Shown here: positions 1 to 11,306 of the stretch, piece by piece | Layout: the number at the start of each line of letters is the position of its first letter | Position numbering within the stretch: the stretch's first letter is position 1 | Assembly (NCBI GenBank): GCA_964035575.1 | Contig: OZ037871.1 | Coordinates: 682,001 to 746,000 of the forward strand | Source of the DNA: Rhynchopus sp. YZ270_cl-10 | Taxonomy: Eukaryota > Euglenozoa > Diplonemea > Diplonemida > Diplonemidae | Direction: 5' to 3' | DNA length: 64,000 nucleotides | The notes under the pieces: model-generated | Database searches by the model: none | Told to the model about the DNA's origin: nothing | The model's input: only the letters and a program-made list of their open reading frames with translations | Translations under genes and position numbers: made by a program

Positions 1-247
1 CGCGTTTTCGAAATTCCTTCCTGGAGATTACACAAAATACAGTAGACATTATCTCCGCACACAAAGAACAAAACAAAACCCATGCCGAGAGTAGGCGCAA
101 AAGCAATGTGGAGGAGATCTGCGCATGCAACCAAAAGGGTTGCAGTCATAGGACTTCGAGGAACTGTTCACCATACCCAACCTTGACGCCCCGTACTAGG
201 TGGTCATACATCATTTGTCAAATATACTGTAGGAATTTCGAAAACGC
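1..247. repeat. Segment bounded by a 17-bp inverted repeat
   Basis: CGCGTTTTCGAAATTCC at 1-17 recurs as its near-complement GGAATTTCGAAAACGC at 231-247. This looks like a small inverted-repeat element, or the outer part of a larger one cut by the window edge. No coding potential is visible between the arms. Confidence 0.35.
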
Positions 248-250
248 AGC

Positions 251-1125
251 ACAACATTATTGCCCGTGAGATAATAACTATTTATTCGAGTGAAATAAGA
301 ACTATTTTATTTCACGCGCCACTAAAAAGGTGCCCGAGTGCGTTATTTCCCGAGCGAAGCGAGGGGAATAAGAGTGAGAGTCACGAGGGTGCCTTTTTAG
401 TGGCAAGTGCAAGAAAATGTTCTTATTTCACTCAATATGTAATTTTATTCCACAAGTGAAAAACGTATTTATAGGTGTAAACAGTGGAACGTTGAGCCCA
501 CGCTCCACCCCTCACACCACCACACTTCAAATTACAGATTATTTATTGCCTCTTACACACATGCCTAAACCCACGCGCAAGTTTGCGGAGATGGAGGATG
601 CATATGACAACTTGTTCGACGACATGAACAGTGGTGTGCAGTACAGGAAAACATGGGACGATTTCCTCCGTTTCAACAGACTTTCAGGAGCGAACGAGCC
701 CAGGGAAGAACACGTCGTGTCCTTCAGATCACTCCGTGATCTTTTATTTCACTCCCCCACCCAATCCTTCACGATTTGCGTGAAATAAAACGTGAAATAA
801 AACGAATCTTATTTCACTCACTTTTTCACCTGTTTACGTTTTTCACGCGTGGTATAAAATTACGTATCGAAAACTAAAGTGAACATTATTTAACTGATGG
901 GTGATTCACAAACTGGAATACGTGATACCCACTCGCTATCGCTCGTGACATCACTTTTATGATTACACTCACTTCACTCATGAAATCAAAATGCTGAACT
1001 CCACTCGCTTCGTGAAGTTGAGCCCCAGTTTGAGTCACCCACCACCTCGTGAAATAATGTTCACTTTATTTCATGAGATAATAATTATCTAACTCAGTGA
1101 AATAAAACTCGTGTAATTTTGCAGA
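251..1125. repeat. Region of dispersed GTGAAATAA / TTATTTCAC repeats
   Basis: At least ten copies of GTGAAATAA or its complement occur in both orientations, for example at 289, 310, 423, 747, 781, 791, 808, 1048 and 1096. A near-palindrome pairs GCCACTAAAAAGG (near 318) with CCTTTTTAGTGGC (near 392) around a hairpin built on CGAGCGAAGCGAGG. Similar GTGAAATAAGG and GAAGCGAGG sequence occurs near 31930-32040 and 61680-61790 inside related transposon copies. This therefore looks like the subterminal repeat zone of the element whose other end is at 3714. Confidence 0.45.
561..788 (+). CDS. Short unidentified ORF inside the repeat region
   Basis: A 75-codon frame starts at ATG 561 and ends in a stop formed by one of the GTGAAATAA repeats. 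The middle (about residues 3-60) has coding-like composition, with acidic and aromatic residues including WDDFLRFNRL. The pattern of a tryptophan followed by F-x2-F is faintly like the core-binding domain of tyrosine recombinases, but no catalytic part follows. It is probably a remnant of a transposon gene or a captured exon. The family is not identified. Confidence 0.25.
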   Translation: MPKPTRKFAEMEDAYDNLFDDMNSGVQYRKTWDDFLRFNRLSGANEPREEHVVSFRSLRDLLFHSPTQSFTICVK

Positions 1126-1960
1126 TTATATGCCCTTTGTGTCACTCAATTGTAACCGAGAATGTAAGGCAGTGAGTATTTGATCTGCCCTTTATGTCGC
1201 GAAATACTATGTTTGGTGTTTTGACGTCTTCCAAGCAGATGGATATTCCCTCACTTGCACGCAATCTACCGAGGAACCGACTGCCTTTCTCAAAAGCCAG
1301 TACATGTCGGGGTGTCGAGGTCCGTGTCAATACAAAGCGGACCAAGTCGCTCGAGGTTTGAAAACCGCAAGAACTCGTCCCATTTCTTCTTGTACACCTC
1401 CTTGCTTCTCATACCCGCTGAGACTTGGTATCCGTAAGTGTCATACATCCTGTCCTTCTTCGTTTTGGCAGTGTTTGAGGGGAGTGATGAAAAAGTTCTT
1501 TTTTTTACTGAGTGATTTTTTTAACCAAAAGAAAACCGACGCAGGAGCTTTTCTGGAACTGTTTTATTCTCCCCACCCCAACAACATCACATTTCAGAAA
1601 AACATTGTTTTTTCGTTTTTGTTCACTTTCTTTTCTTCTCCCTCACACCTGTTTGCTGTGAATTAAATTTTTTCGTTTCGGCCTGGTCGCAAACGCGAGT
1701 TTTCCTGGAAGCGCAGGAAAAATGACTGGGGAGTGTTGGTGGCTCCGTGACGCCACAGAGCCGGCACACTCGTTGAGTGCCTCACAAAACCTCAAATTTA
1801 TTCCGCTTTGATTTCATTTATTGTCTTCACGCTTTATCGTTGTTGTTGGGTTGGGAAATAATATTTCATTCTCCCATACATTCTCGGTTACAATTGAGTG
1901 ACAAAGGGCACATTATCACCCACCTTTGTGGGAATTCACAAAATTACACGAGTTTTATCC
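1096..1960. repeat. Inverted-repeat element, arms about 70 bp
   Basis: The left arm (about 1096-1168, with AACTCGTGTAATTTTG and CACTCAATTGTAACCGAGAA) matches the complement of the right arm (about 1874-1960). The roughly 700 bp between the arms holds T-rich DNA and no recognisable gene. It lies within the same transposon-derived block as 2089-3714. Confidence 0.45.
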
Positions 1961-3420
1961 CCTTTTTTTACCACATTAACCTCACCTTTCCCGATAACTG
2001 CGTTTCTACACCATACATTTCATTCATTAATCACACTCCACATTTACACTCATCACAGGATCGTGAAATCTGAACTGCATCTGCGATTGTGATGAGAAGC
2101 CTCGCCGCGTCTCCGACATTCAGCAACTCAAAATCCAAAGAGTATCACCCGCATCAATCCATTCTGAGTTTGCGGACTAAGATCTGGGGTGGAAGGGGGA
2201 TGGGTACACTTTGTCAGTCACTGCTATTGCCATTTAACCCAGGGAGCATAGCTAGTGCAAGAAATTCGACTTTGGAAACCTTCCGGAAAGTCTGTCCTCT
2301 GCTTGCGGAGGACGAGGCACAAGAAAATATTGCGTTCCCCCAGAAAACCAGTGCACATTTCACACTCCTTGTGGGTGGTCTTGTTGCCTTTTTGTCACAG
2401 TAATTTTGGCCCAGGCATGCTCTTGAAGCATGACAATTTAGTGTGTATGGGGCAGGGTGTTGTTTTGTTCTGAATTCTCTTTGTTATAACATCTAAGTCA
2501 ATCGCGGGTGGTGGTTTGTGTAGCGTGAGGCACTCTTTTTAACAAACTTCCTGCGGCTGCTAAAGCGTTATTTCTTCGGATTTAACAACGTACAGCGTAA
2601 CATAGTGGATTCGCCTGGTCGACACAACCTTTGATAGATATGGGATAACCAACCCCCTTCGACCCCTCGTGGGTTCACTAAACAAGCCCTCGTGGTAGTT
2701 AAACGCGATTGACATTTACATTCCTAGAGATGAAAGAACAAGACAACACTTCTGTACCCGCGCATCAAAATTGTGGAAAACTTTGCACCCCAAACACCCT
2801 CAACAACGCCCGCCAAAAGGCGCCCCTTGTTGCTGGGAGTTGGTTCTCATGTTTGATACCTGCACAGCGGGCATTCCTCTGAGTCCAACGCATGTTTGGC
2901 CTGTCTGCGGCGTTGTACTTCAGGTGCACGAAGACAGGGTCTGGTGGTAAATTTTGCGTAGTGTCGCATTCCCTCATGTGTGGGTCACTCACACTTGGCG
3001 GTCATGTGCCACTGCGTGGGTCTGGGAATTTGGGTACCTGGGTACAGGAAATTTGTTGTGGAAGACATCAACCACCATGCATTGAGGAGGGTAAGACAGT
3101 GTTCGCAGTTTCTACCTGATAGCATTACAACATTTAACTTCTCCACGGGGGTCTTGGGCCGTTCACTCGGTTCTACCTTGACTACCGGAAGATATTCTTG
3201 AGGCCTTTCTGGTCTCTAGAATATCCGGTCTTCCCGAACGGAGGCACACTTTGTGTGTTACTACGACCTGGCAATTTCCAGCAGTAGGTTAAGTAATCTT
3301 TCTTGTAAATTGTTGGATCATTATCTCCTCAGTGCATGAATGCCCCACGTGACTGGACACTTTTGTGTTTGTCATGTGGAGCTGTGGTTGCTCTTTCACG
3401 ACTTTTTTCCTGTTCCTGGG

Positions 3421-3552
3421 TACCTGTTCCTGGACCTGGACCTGGGTACCTGGGTACCTGGGTACCTGGGTACCTGGGTACCTGGGTACCTGGGTACCTG
3501 GGTACCTGGGCACCTGGGTACCTGGGTACCTGGGCACCTGGGCACCTGGGTG
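3421..3552. repeat. Tandem 8-bp repeat (CTGGGTAC)n
   Basis: About sixteen near-perfect units of CTGGGTAC, some varied to CTGGGCAC, form the inner subterminal array of the element ending at 3714. The long VPGYLGTW and PGTQVPRY frames across it are repeat artefacts. Confidence 0.85.
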
Positions 3553-3700
3553 TGCCTGTCGGACCCCAGGGTCCGGCAGTCGGACTCAGGGGTCCGACTG
3601 TGAGTCCGACAGTCGGACCCCTGAGTCCGACTGTCGGACTCAGGGGGTCCGACTGTCGGACCCCCTCGGACTCCGACAAAAGGGTCCGACATTTCCAGGA
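3553..3700. repeat. Palindromic GTCCGAC/GTCGGAC subterminal array
   Basis: About a dozen GTCCGAC or GTCGGAC units in both orientations are spaced by CTGAG or CCCTG. They sit directly inside the CACCGTG terminus and probably served as transposase binding sites. Sister elements carry unrelated repeats at the same place. Confidence 0.7.
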
Positions 3701-4040
3701 CAGACTGCACCGTGTTTGAAAAAAAAAAACGCCGTGACCCCGGGCCACCCCAAATACCACCCCCCCTGACCCTCTGAAAGCAAAAACAAAACAAAACAAA
3801 ACAAACTTTCAAACCCCCCTGACCCTCTGTTTCCCCCTTGTACCTCACACACCATTTTTTCCTCCCGAAGGCGACCAAGCACTTCTTAGGTTCACCTCCC
3901 AACCCCCCTTTTTTAGCGTTTCTTCCTTTTGTATCCAAAGGCAATTTATAACGCAACAAAAGAACCACATAAGACGACACCCCCACCCCCCCTGCACCCA
4001 CTCTGGTTGTAGATAACCGTAACCCTTTGCGAAGGCTTTT

Positions 4041-4091
4041 CTATGATGTATGTGTACGTGAGGCACATTCATCTTTACAAGGTTTCTTTTT
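4041..4091 (+). ncRNA. Hairpin module, type ii
   Basis: GATG-TGTG pairs with CACA-CATC around the loop ACGTGAGG, followed by CATCTTTACAAGG and T-rich sequence. It matches copies at 10985, 20785, 43185 and 55692, all on the + strand. Whether it is an RNA gene, a processing signal or a mobile repeat is not known. Confidence 0.35.
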
Positions 4092-5247
4092 GAAGGCAAC
4101 TATAAGCACCAAAAAGAATGGCGCATGATGTTGCCTACAACGCTTTTTTTTTTTCCCCCTGTGTTGTTGGCCGCAGGGTAATATATGATTTTTATTAAGA
4201 TGACTGGCATCGGGTCAGTCAGGGAGGTGCGTGTATTAATAGCTATTCTTTATTAGATGCGCATTTTTTTAGTGTAAGGTGTCTGCATCACTGATTCTCT
4301 TTCTTTCATTGGAGAGACTCTGCGTCCACCATGGTGAGGCGCCTGCTGCTCCTTTAACTTCCTCTCTGAGGTGCGATACATTTTCAACATTTTACCATGC
4401 ACACTATCCCCATATTGACCACAGGTGAGACTCCTTCTGGTCATCGGCTGCACGATGCCTCATCTCAGCGTGACATATCAGAATGATGTGTCACGTTGAC
4501 ATGGTAAAAAACGATGACATGTACACATGTCATTATGACACGTGAAAGTGTGTGTTCTGTACAGAGAATGACATATTACTAACGTACCATATGTCATAAT
4601 GGCATGTGAAATTGATATGTACCGCATGATGTGTCAAAAAAAACTAAATGTCATTCTGATGTGTCAGAAAAGTGATGTGCAATTTGCATGTTATTCTGGC
4701 ATGTGGTGTCGTGCAGTGTTGCAATTCGATGGGTATAAAACATATGCGAGCTCTGGATTCCCTTTTGATGTGCGCTCAGGCTTTATCTTTCGGGGTTCAG
4801 AACTATAGGCTGGTCAGGGTAATTAATGGGATGCCGAAATCGCTTTCCCCCTCCTGACTGGCTTCGTCCTTTTTATTTTTCTTTTTCTCTCTTTGCCCCA
4901 CACAGGGCTAATATCTATAGCACGAAATGCGCTATGTATTACGTATTATCTTGATACACTGTCACAGACCTTGTATTTCAAGTTTCTTATTTCCCCTAAT
5001 TTTTTTTTCTTCTTCTTTTCCCCCTTCTTTTAATTGCGAGAAAGTTATTGCGTCTGTTTTCAACGGCGCAAAAAAAAAAAAATGTACCAAAAATATTTGT
5101 GTTAGACCAGGGAACAAAAGGGTTTCCTAATGTTTTTATGTTGTAGGTCACAGGGTATTTGTGCTTTCATCCGGATGGCTGGCATCTTACGTGGTGCCTG
5201 CATCAACAACTGCAGTATTTTTTTTACCCGCTTTCTGATTGTCGTTC

Positions 5248-5300
5248 TTCTCTGCCACACTCTTAAGGGTGAATGTGTGCTGTTCTGTAATCATCGTAGC
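5248..5300 (+). ncRNA. RNA-like repeat, CACAC/GTGTG hairpin
   Basis: CTGCCACACTCTT is followed by a loop, then GTGTGCTGT and CGTAGCCC. The same order recurs at 27349-27400, with the CACAC/GTGTG stem kept and the loop changed. Conservation of pairing on the transcribed strand suggests a structured RNA or RNA signal. Confidence 0.3.
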
Positions 5301-5350
5301 CCATTGGCGACATTATTGTGGTTGTCCACATAGTTAAGCCTGTCTTCAGA

Positions 5351-5400
5351 AGTCTGCGCACGCCGATGTTCGGTGAGGCGTTTCTGCATTTCAAATTCTC
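5351..5400 (+). ncRNA. Hairpin module, type iii
   Basis: It shows GCCGATG, the loop TTCGGTGAGGCG and TTTCTGCATTTCAAATTCTCC. It matches better-preserved copies at 10507, 11307, 43232 and 56826 in sequence order and strand. Confidence 0.35.
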
Positions 5401-5454
5401 CTTAAGCTGACTCCGCATAAGACGGCACAAAGGAGAAGTTTTGTTGTGTTAAAA

Positions 5455-5562
5455 TCAATTTCATTGGGAAGATGATCTAGCATATAATGCCTTCGAAATG
5501 CATTCACCTTCGGGTGACGTTTGTTGTCAGAATCCCCGGTGATTGTCGACACTACAAAAAGA
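5455..5562 (+). ncRNA. RNA-like repeat with UUCG tetraloop
   Basis: The order GATGATCTAG, a CACC-TTCG-GGTG hairpin, GACGTTTG, CCCCGGTGATTGT and GACACTACAAAAA recurs at 23455-23558. There the hairpin reads AGCC-TTCG-GGCG, so paired positions changed together. This is good evidence for a structured RNA. An ACA precedes the A-run, but I cannot confirm an H/ACA fold. Confidence 0.4.
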
Positions 5563-6076
5563 AATGATTCCACAGTACAATGCTTCAACCAACATTGAGT
5601 ACAGAACCCTAGCTACCAAAGGTGGACAAACTCGGCGATTATCAACAAAAAATACAGCAATCACACAAAAAAGTGTGTAGTGAGGCTTATCCCCCCCTAA
5701 CCCCCCCCTATTCCCCTCCCCTTATAAGTTTTCCCCCCCTTTTTTTTTTTTTAAACATTTTTCTTTTCTTGTAGTGAGGCTTCAACAGGAATTAGTCGCT
5801 ATCTCAACAAAGAAGCGCACCTACCTCTCAACTTCCAAAGTACTACAATGAAATGCAATACAAAACAAACAGAGTAGCAAAAACAAGAACAAAAATAAAA
5901 CAAAGTTGAAACAAACTTGTTCAAAACTTTTTCAAACTCCCCTTATAAGTGGCAACAAAATCAACAAAAAAAAAGGGTGTGATTATTTTTTGTAACCGCA
6001 ACGTGCAATATGATGGAGTTGCGTCTTGCTCCCCTAAAAAAAAATTCCCATATTTTCTTTATTTTGGCTTCTCTTC

Positions 6077-7273
6077 CAGGGGTGTCGCTAATTCGGGTCC
6101 AGGGTCCCGACTTTTTCAAAACCCAAAAAAAAATTTGCACCCCTAGTAAAATCTGTGTAGGAAAAAAAAAATTTGCACCTAATACAGGGTGGGTTTAATG
6201 TGTTAACAACTTGTTCTTTTTTTAAGTGAGAGGCCACCGTGAACTCGGTTGTGTCAGAACGTTCCAAAAACGAGGTTTTTGGGGGTCAGGGAAAATCCCC
6301 AGGTGCCGCCCTCACCCCGCGAAGATTTTTTTTTTTGGGGGTGGGATTTCCAGATTTACCTTACCCTGCCTTACCCTTTTTTTTTGCAAACCAGGGTTTC
6401 CTTAGTAAAGGTACCATAGCGTGTTTTTGCGCACACATGTGACCCCACCGTGGAGAGCAATCGGCTCGCGCAATCAAAAGAACGCAGAGAAAAAGGAAAA
6501 GACAAAAAGACAAAAGTTGGGTACCGTGCGCCTGCGGCGCTACCGTTCTCAGTCAAGAACACCACAATTTCATCTGAAGCTGTGTTTTCAGACTTGAACA
6601 TGACCCTTGTTTACGAGAATCGGCAGTCTCGAAAAGTGCACAGGAACAAAAAAATGGCGAAAACTTAAATACCGAAAACTCGTCCATTTTTCCAAAATGA
6701 CCCCATCACTTTCTGCAATTGCACCGCATCGGACGATGCAATCAACAAAAACGCCCAAAAACGCCTCCCCTTTTTTCGTGATCTGGGAACATGCTTGCAA
6801 GGGTTTACTTGCTAAAACCAGAGAATCTCATACTTCATAGTAAGGGTACTTTAGCGTATTTTAGCGCACACATGTGACCCCACCGTGGAGAGCAATCGGC
6901 TCGCACAATCAAAAGAATGCAGAGAAAAGGGAAAAAGAAAAAGACAAAAGTTGGGTACCGTGCGCCTGCGGCGCTACCTACTGTTCTCAGTAGTGTCAAA
7001 AACACCACAATTTCATCTGAATTTGGGTTTTCAGACCTGAAAATGACCCATGTTTAAGAGTATGGGTTCATATTTTGTGAAAATTTAAGTCACTAAAAGT
7101 CTGTCCATTTTTCCGTATATCCCCCACCACAGCCTGGGATTGGCTCGGAAATGCCACAAAACACTGTTTTTTCGCCCCCTGGTAATGGAAAAAAAAACCC
7201 CCACGTAAAAAAAAAAATTTGCACCCCGATTTCAGATTTTTCAAAAATTTCCCCAAAATTAGCGACACCCCTG
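6077..7273. mobile_element. hAT-B non-autonomous transposon, copy 1
   Basis: The element starts CAGGGGTGTCGCTAATT and ends in the inverted AATTAGCGACACCCCTG. It is flanked by direct repeats CTTCTCTTC (6068-6076 and 7274-7282), of which 8-9 bp can be the target duplication. CAG termini with an 8-bp TSD define hAT elements. The interior has two related blocks with CACATGTGACCCCACCGTGG and the 22-bp GTACCGTGCGCC hairpin motif, but no transposase. An inverted copy lies at 46888-48071. Confidence 0.85.
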
Positions 7274-7282
7274 CTTCTCTTC

Positions 7283-8855
7283 CCAAAATGGGCTTTTTTT
7301 TTTTTTTGTGTGTTTTCATCTGGCATTGTGGTGCTTCGATGACTTCCATTTTTTTTAAGGTTGGAGATACACATGTACAACAGGGGCATTTTTTTTCTTC
7401 TTCTTTTTTTTCTTTTTCTTCTTTTCCTCTCTTCAGAAGTTCGATTGAAATTATTATCTCATCTTTTCCTCTCTTCAGAAGTAGTGTCCTCCACCTTTGC
7501 TTACAAACATATCCATATACACACAGTCTTATAGGCAATATTCCACACACGGAATTACCTACAAACTGATTTCATTGACACACACACATACCCCCAACTC
7601 ATGCAGAGTGACCCACACGCTGGTCGTCTGCTGTGACGTAGACCCCCTCCTATATGGACAATGTTCCGCTATTGGGACACCTATATCTACTTCATACACA
7701 AAAAAACCCCCCTTTGGATTATGTTCTACAGGAAGGTATTCTCCCGTTCGGATATGTCAACGTCTTTCTCTCTCTTTTCTATTTCTCTTCGATATGTTTA
7801 AGGTTTATACCATTTTTTTTTCATTGAATTCACTTCTTGTTATTCCGAGAAAGTCTTACAGATCAGAGGGGGAGGTCTGTGACCACTTTGGGGCTTGTAT
7901 TCACAAGGTGACTGGGCACAGAGAGGCTTGGGATCATCTTATCAAAAAAAAGTTCTCTTTTCTTTCAGGTTTGTCTGTGCGTGTGTCATTCCTCTCTTCA
8001 TCAGATCCGCCTTTATCTCGGGTGATCCATCACTTCGATTTGGTGTCGAAACCGCCATATTTTTTATACAGCGGTACGTTCGGTTTGTAAGTAAAAGGGA
8101 GTTTTTTTTTTTCACACCATTCCAACAATTGTGTGTTTGGTAACAGAGTTCAAGTTGTGGGGGGGTCCTTTCCCACCTCCCTGTACGCGAGGTATTGAAC
8201 CACCCGTTTAATTTCTTTCTATTCCTCTATGCCGGTTCTTTTCGTTTAGAAAGTATATGACATAACTTCTTTCTTTTTTGTGCAAAGAAAGGGCCCAATC
8301 ATGAATGGGTCCAAAAAGTCACACGGGGACTAATCAGAGGGACTACTAGTGGAACTACTGGTCGTAACGTGCTAAACTAGTCATAAAACGCTAGTCACTT
8401 GGTGAGTAGCACCACTAGTCGCCCCCCTGACTAGCCACCGTACACCTAAATTGGTGCAATAACCTGGGCTAAGTTTTTTTTTATATTTATTTTTTTTGAA
8501 ATATTTGTACTCGCGTCGCTGTTGGGAGAAATGACCTTTTTTATTGAAGGTACGTCCATGGGTTATCTTTTCCAACCGTATGGATGGACTCCAGCTGCAA
8601 CTATGACGAACTTACAAGAACCAAGAGACACAACAGTATATTCTTTTAACCATTTCTCTCTTTTCTCTCTCTTTAGGTTATTTTAGGTGACATGCAAATC
8701 TATTTTCTTTTTATGAATCAAAAAAATAAAACGAAGGTTCAGTTCTTGGGCTTTACCATTTGTTTAACATGCTGGTATACATTTTTTTTATGCCGGTATT
8801 TCCAAAAAAAAACACAGTGAAGCTTGCACAGGTGGCAACTACAGTCCAAGTTTCT
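7283..8855. other. Intergenic stretch
   Basis: I see no supportable gene. A good type i hairpin module lies at 7904-7968, ending in TTTCTTTCAG. AAAGAAAGGG-type and GAAAGTATATGA-type hairpin segments lie at about 8235-8310. CTAGTC-rich repeats occur at 8330-8440. The long frame 7497-8090 is low-complexity and has no recognisable domain. Confidence 0.5.
7904..7968 (+). ncRNA. Hairpin module, type i, with CAG acceptor
   Basis: AAGGTGAC pairs with GATCATCTT, and an inner stem closes on the loop CACAGAGAGG. ATCAA, a pyrimidine tract (GTTCTCTTTTCTTT) and CAG at 7968 follow. This is one of the complete examples of hairpin, branch-like and acceptor parts in order. Confidence 0.4.
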
Positions 8856-9440
8856 ATTATGTCGTTTTTAATTATGTCGGTTTACCCCCCTTCCGACACC
8901 CAAAAAACGACATTATTAAAACCGCCAAAATCAAGAGCGCCATTAATCGCTCCATCGTACCGTGGCTCGCTTCGCGAGTCACAACCACACAAACACATAC
9001 ATTCCTCCCACAAAACAATACCCAGTTTCATAACCTAAACATACACTAATGGACGCTCACCTGGTTTCGCAGGAGGTTGCAAGTGCAACGGCGGAGGCCA
9101 ACATCACCCCTTCAACCGCCGTGAAGGCATCCCTGTCCAATGAGGACCTTCGTACGCTCACTGACATGGCGGGAACGACTTCGGCTGCCAGAGCTACGAG
9201 GACTTGGAACTTGGAATATTTTTTCCACACCCACTCCGCGCCCACTCCCACCCACTCACTCACACTCACACCCACTCCCACTCCAAATGTAGCGTACCGT
9301 TTGGCCGGGGGCTCCGCCCCCGGCCAAACTGAAAATAAATAAATAAATAAAGCCCAAAAATCGAAAATCGGTCATTTTTTTCGATTCCGACACACAAAAA
9401 ACGACATCATTAAAACCGACCTAAATAAAGGCGACATAAT
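8856..9440. mobile_element. Inverted-repeat element with ATTATGTCG ends
   Basis: The left end ATTATGTCGTTTTTAATTAT is matched by the complement of CGCCTTTATTTAGG-type sequence ending at 9440. Inside each end a second motif (TCCGACACNCAAAAAACGAC) is repeated. The interior carries a GC-rich coding-like piece (9049-9215) and a perfect GC hairpin (9299-9329), so it looks like a non-autonomous DNA element that picked up host sequence. Confidence 0.5.
9049..9342 (+). pseudogene. Captured coding fragment inside the ATTATGTCG element
   Basis: From ATG 9049 about 55 codons have the GC content and codon choice of the window's real genes (MDAHLVSQEVASATAEA, then ...DLRTLTDMAGTTSAARA). The frame then runs into CCCACTC repeats and the hairpin. 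Upstream lies AT-rich DNA with an untranslated-leader look. I read it as the start of a host gene carried by a transposable element. No protein family is recognised. Confidence 0.35.
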
Positions 9441-9497
9441 TACCGCGTGCACTGTACACTATTCCAACAATTTTTCAAAAAAACCCCGAACAAAAAA

Positions 9498-10370
9498 CAG
9501 GGCTCGCGCTAAAGTCCATCCTCATCCCGGGATTTTTGGGGGTTTTGGTAGGAACGTTTTTTTTTTGCAGTACGGGGATTTCATTAAGAAACCAGAAGTT
9601 CTAATATTGTTGAGTAAGACCACCACATAGTGGACTTGCATATACATGTGACCCCGCCGTGGAACGCAATTGGCTCGGAAAGTCAAAAGAAAGAGGAGAA
9701 AAAAGAAAAGGAAAAAAAAAAAAAAGTTGGTTACCGTGCGCCTGCGGCGCTGCCTGTTCCCTTCCAGTTTCTACAGGCAAACACTTGCCCCCTTTACCTT
9801 ACACTGACGGGTTTTGACCAAAACCAAGAACTTGTCCATTTCGGCAAATTGACCCCACCACAGAACGGACGAATTCCGGAAATGCAAATGCCGGTGTTTT
9901 CGCGCATTTTCATGTTGCAAGACGTCAGGATCAGGGAGAGAAAATCTGGTTGTGGGATTTACATTGGCCCTCTTTACCCACATGGATTTTGACCAAAACC
10001 AAAAAATTGGCCATTTCGGCAAAGTGACCCCACCACAGCGCGGACGGATTCCGGAAATTCCAATCGCGGTGTGTTTTGGGGCTGAAAACCCACTGATTTT
10101 CAGGAGAAAAATTGCTTCCAAATCTCGGAATTTTCCGAATTTTCCTGAAAATGACCCTTGTTTACGAGTATGGGTTCATATTTTGCGAAAATTTAAGTCA
10201 CTAAAATTTTGTCCATTTTTCCGTATATACCCCACCACAAGCCGGGATTGGCCCGGAAATGCCACAAAACGGGGTTTCCGGGCCTCCCCAGCTAACCTTT
10301 TCAAGGAACGTTTTTCCGTACCCGAAATCCATTTTTTCCCCATTTTTTCCCATAATTAGCGCGACCACTG
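9498..10370. mobile_element. hAT-D non-autonomous transposon
   Basis: It starts CAGGGCTCGCGCTAA and ends TTAGCGCGACCACTG, with the 8-bp TSD ACAAAAAA on both sides (9490-9497, 10371-10378). The termini are related to hAT-B (CGCTAAT core). The interior contains three copies of the TGACCCCACCAC motif (about 9850, 10025, 10225) and one GTACCGTGCGCC hairpin motif. There is no transposase. Confidence 0.75.
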
Positions 10371-10506
10371 ACAAAAAAGTAGTGGGGCGCATCCTCGGGT
10401 TCCTATACGAATTTTTTTTAAAAAAGCAAGGGTACTACTGTACGCACTCCACGCTCTTTTTATGTCAACGAAGTACTCTCTGGGGTTTCGATAACACGCA
10501 CAGAAC

Positions 10507-10565
10507 CAGTGCCCTGCGTCTGCCGATGCACGGTGAGGCGTTTTGCACTTTCAACTTTTCTCTTT
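10507..10565 (+). ncRNA. Hairpin module, type iii
   Basis: AGTGC pairs with GCACT around an inner GCCGATGC/GGCG stem with a CACGGTGAGG loop. TTTCAACTTTTCTCTTTTTT follows. It is close to copies at 11307 and 56826. Confidence 0.4.
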
Positions 10566-10769
10566 TTTGCTTTCAAAAAGAAAGTACCATGGGAGGATCT
10601 GGATCGGAAATAGTTTGGACCGTATTAAGTTTGGAGGGGGTTTGATTTGGGAGACATCTGGCTAACGATTACTAAACATTTTCCCAAATACGGTCCCGAA
10701 CAATATGTAATATTATATCACGAAAAAAATCGCATCTTTAAGCTAACGCACATTTTATGTCTTTTATTT

Positions 10770-10895
10770 CAGATGTAAACCACAAAATGGGATTGTAGGA
10801 CTGCATGGTTGCGGTGTCCACCCCCCCGGTACAGCCGGTCATTGTACCAAAGGTACACTTCACGAGAGGGCTTTGTATTTCAACTCTACTTTTAT
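10770..10895 (+). ncRNA. RNA-like repeat with GGTACA/TGTACC hairpin
   Basis: The order is CAGATGTAAACCAC, ACTGCATGGTTG, GGTACAGCCGGTCAT-TGTACC, GGTACACT, CACGAGAGGGCTTTG and TATTTCAA. The same order recurs at 21388-21499, where the stem end is TGTGCC, keeping the pair as G-U. The repeat is on the transcribed strand in both places, so a structured RNA is likely. The class is unknown. Confidence 0.4.
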
Positions 10896-11165
10896 TCCCC
10901 GCGTAGTGTCTACAATGCAATAAAGCAAACCCAGCAGAAGAAATGCCAATGCGACTTAACGTTATTGGTTTATATTTTTTACTTATGATGTGTATGCCAG
11001 GCATATTCACCTTTCAACTCTTTTATTTTAAATGCATCCCTGCGAGACCCTCTATCTTCTAAACTGAGGGTATCTTTCCATTTTTCAAACGAAATTTGTG
11101 GGATATGGAAAATCTTTTAATGTCTTCACGAGAGGCACATTCGAGTTTTCTTCTTCTCTTTTTTT

Positions 11166-11240
11166 TTAAAAGAAAGGGTGCATTGTGTTGACCCTCTCAA
11201 ATCCTTTCAATTCTGTGAACTGAAAGTATATGAATCTTTT
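11166..11240 (+). ncRNA. AAAGAAAGGG double-hairpin unit
   Basis: The unit has a GGGTGCA...TGACCC hairpin followed by CTTTCA-ATTCTGTGAA-CTGAAAG and TATATGAATC. A second full copy at 31231-31324 is a clean insertion with a 9-bp TSD, so the unit is or was mobile. Confidence 0.45.
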
Positions 11241-11306
11241 TTTTTTCTAGGTACACTGCCACGAGAGGGTTTTGTATTTCAAACCAAATCCTCCTTTTTT
11301 TTTTGC

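Larger units (their letters stand above)
2089..3714. mobile_element. RepB transposon core with right terminus (copy A)
   Basis: This sequence recurs near 12240-13000 (same orientation) and, inverted, near 29400-31560 and 59980-61450. The right end is CACCGTG at 3708-3714, complementary to the CACNGTG starts of the related elements at 29099 and 59871. Short frames on the minus strand (for example 2765-2992, with HLKYNAADRPNMRWTQ) are shared by the copies and look like a decayed transposase, family not identified. CACNGTG ends, an apparent 2-bp TSD in sister copies and dense subterminal repeats suggest a CACTA/EnSpm-like transposon. The left terminus is not visible. Confidence 0.5.
3715..6067. 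other. Intergenic stretch with hairpins and TGACATGT repeats
   Basis: No convincing gene is visible. It holds C-, T- and A-runs, then a cluster of TGACATGT/ATGTCAT half-palindromes at 4460-4710. Members of the + strand hairpin family occur at about 3867-3900, 4041-4091 and 5351-5400, and two RNA-like repeats at 5248-5300 and 5455-5562. Confidence 0.6.

Noticed and set aside
3289-4001. Long minus- and plus-strand frames with PGTQVPRY or VPGYLGTW repeats
   Set aside because: They only read through the (CTGGGTAC)n array in several frames.
7497-8090. 197-codon frame
   Set aside because: Low complexity, no domain, and it overlaps hairpin signals on the same strand.
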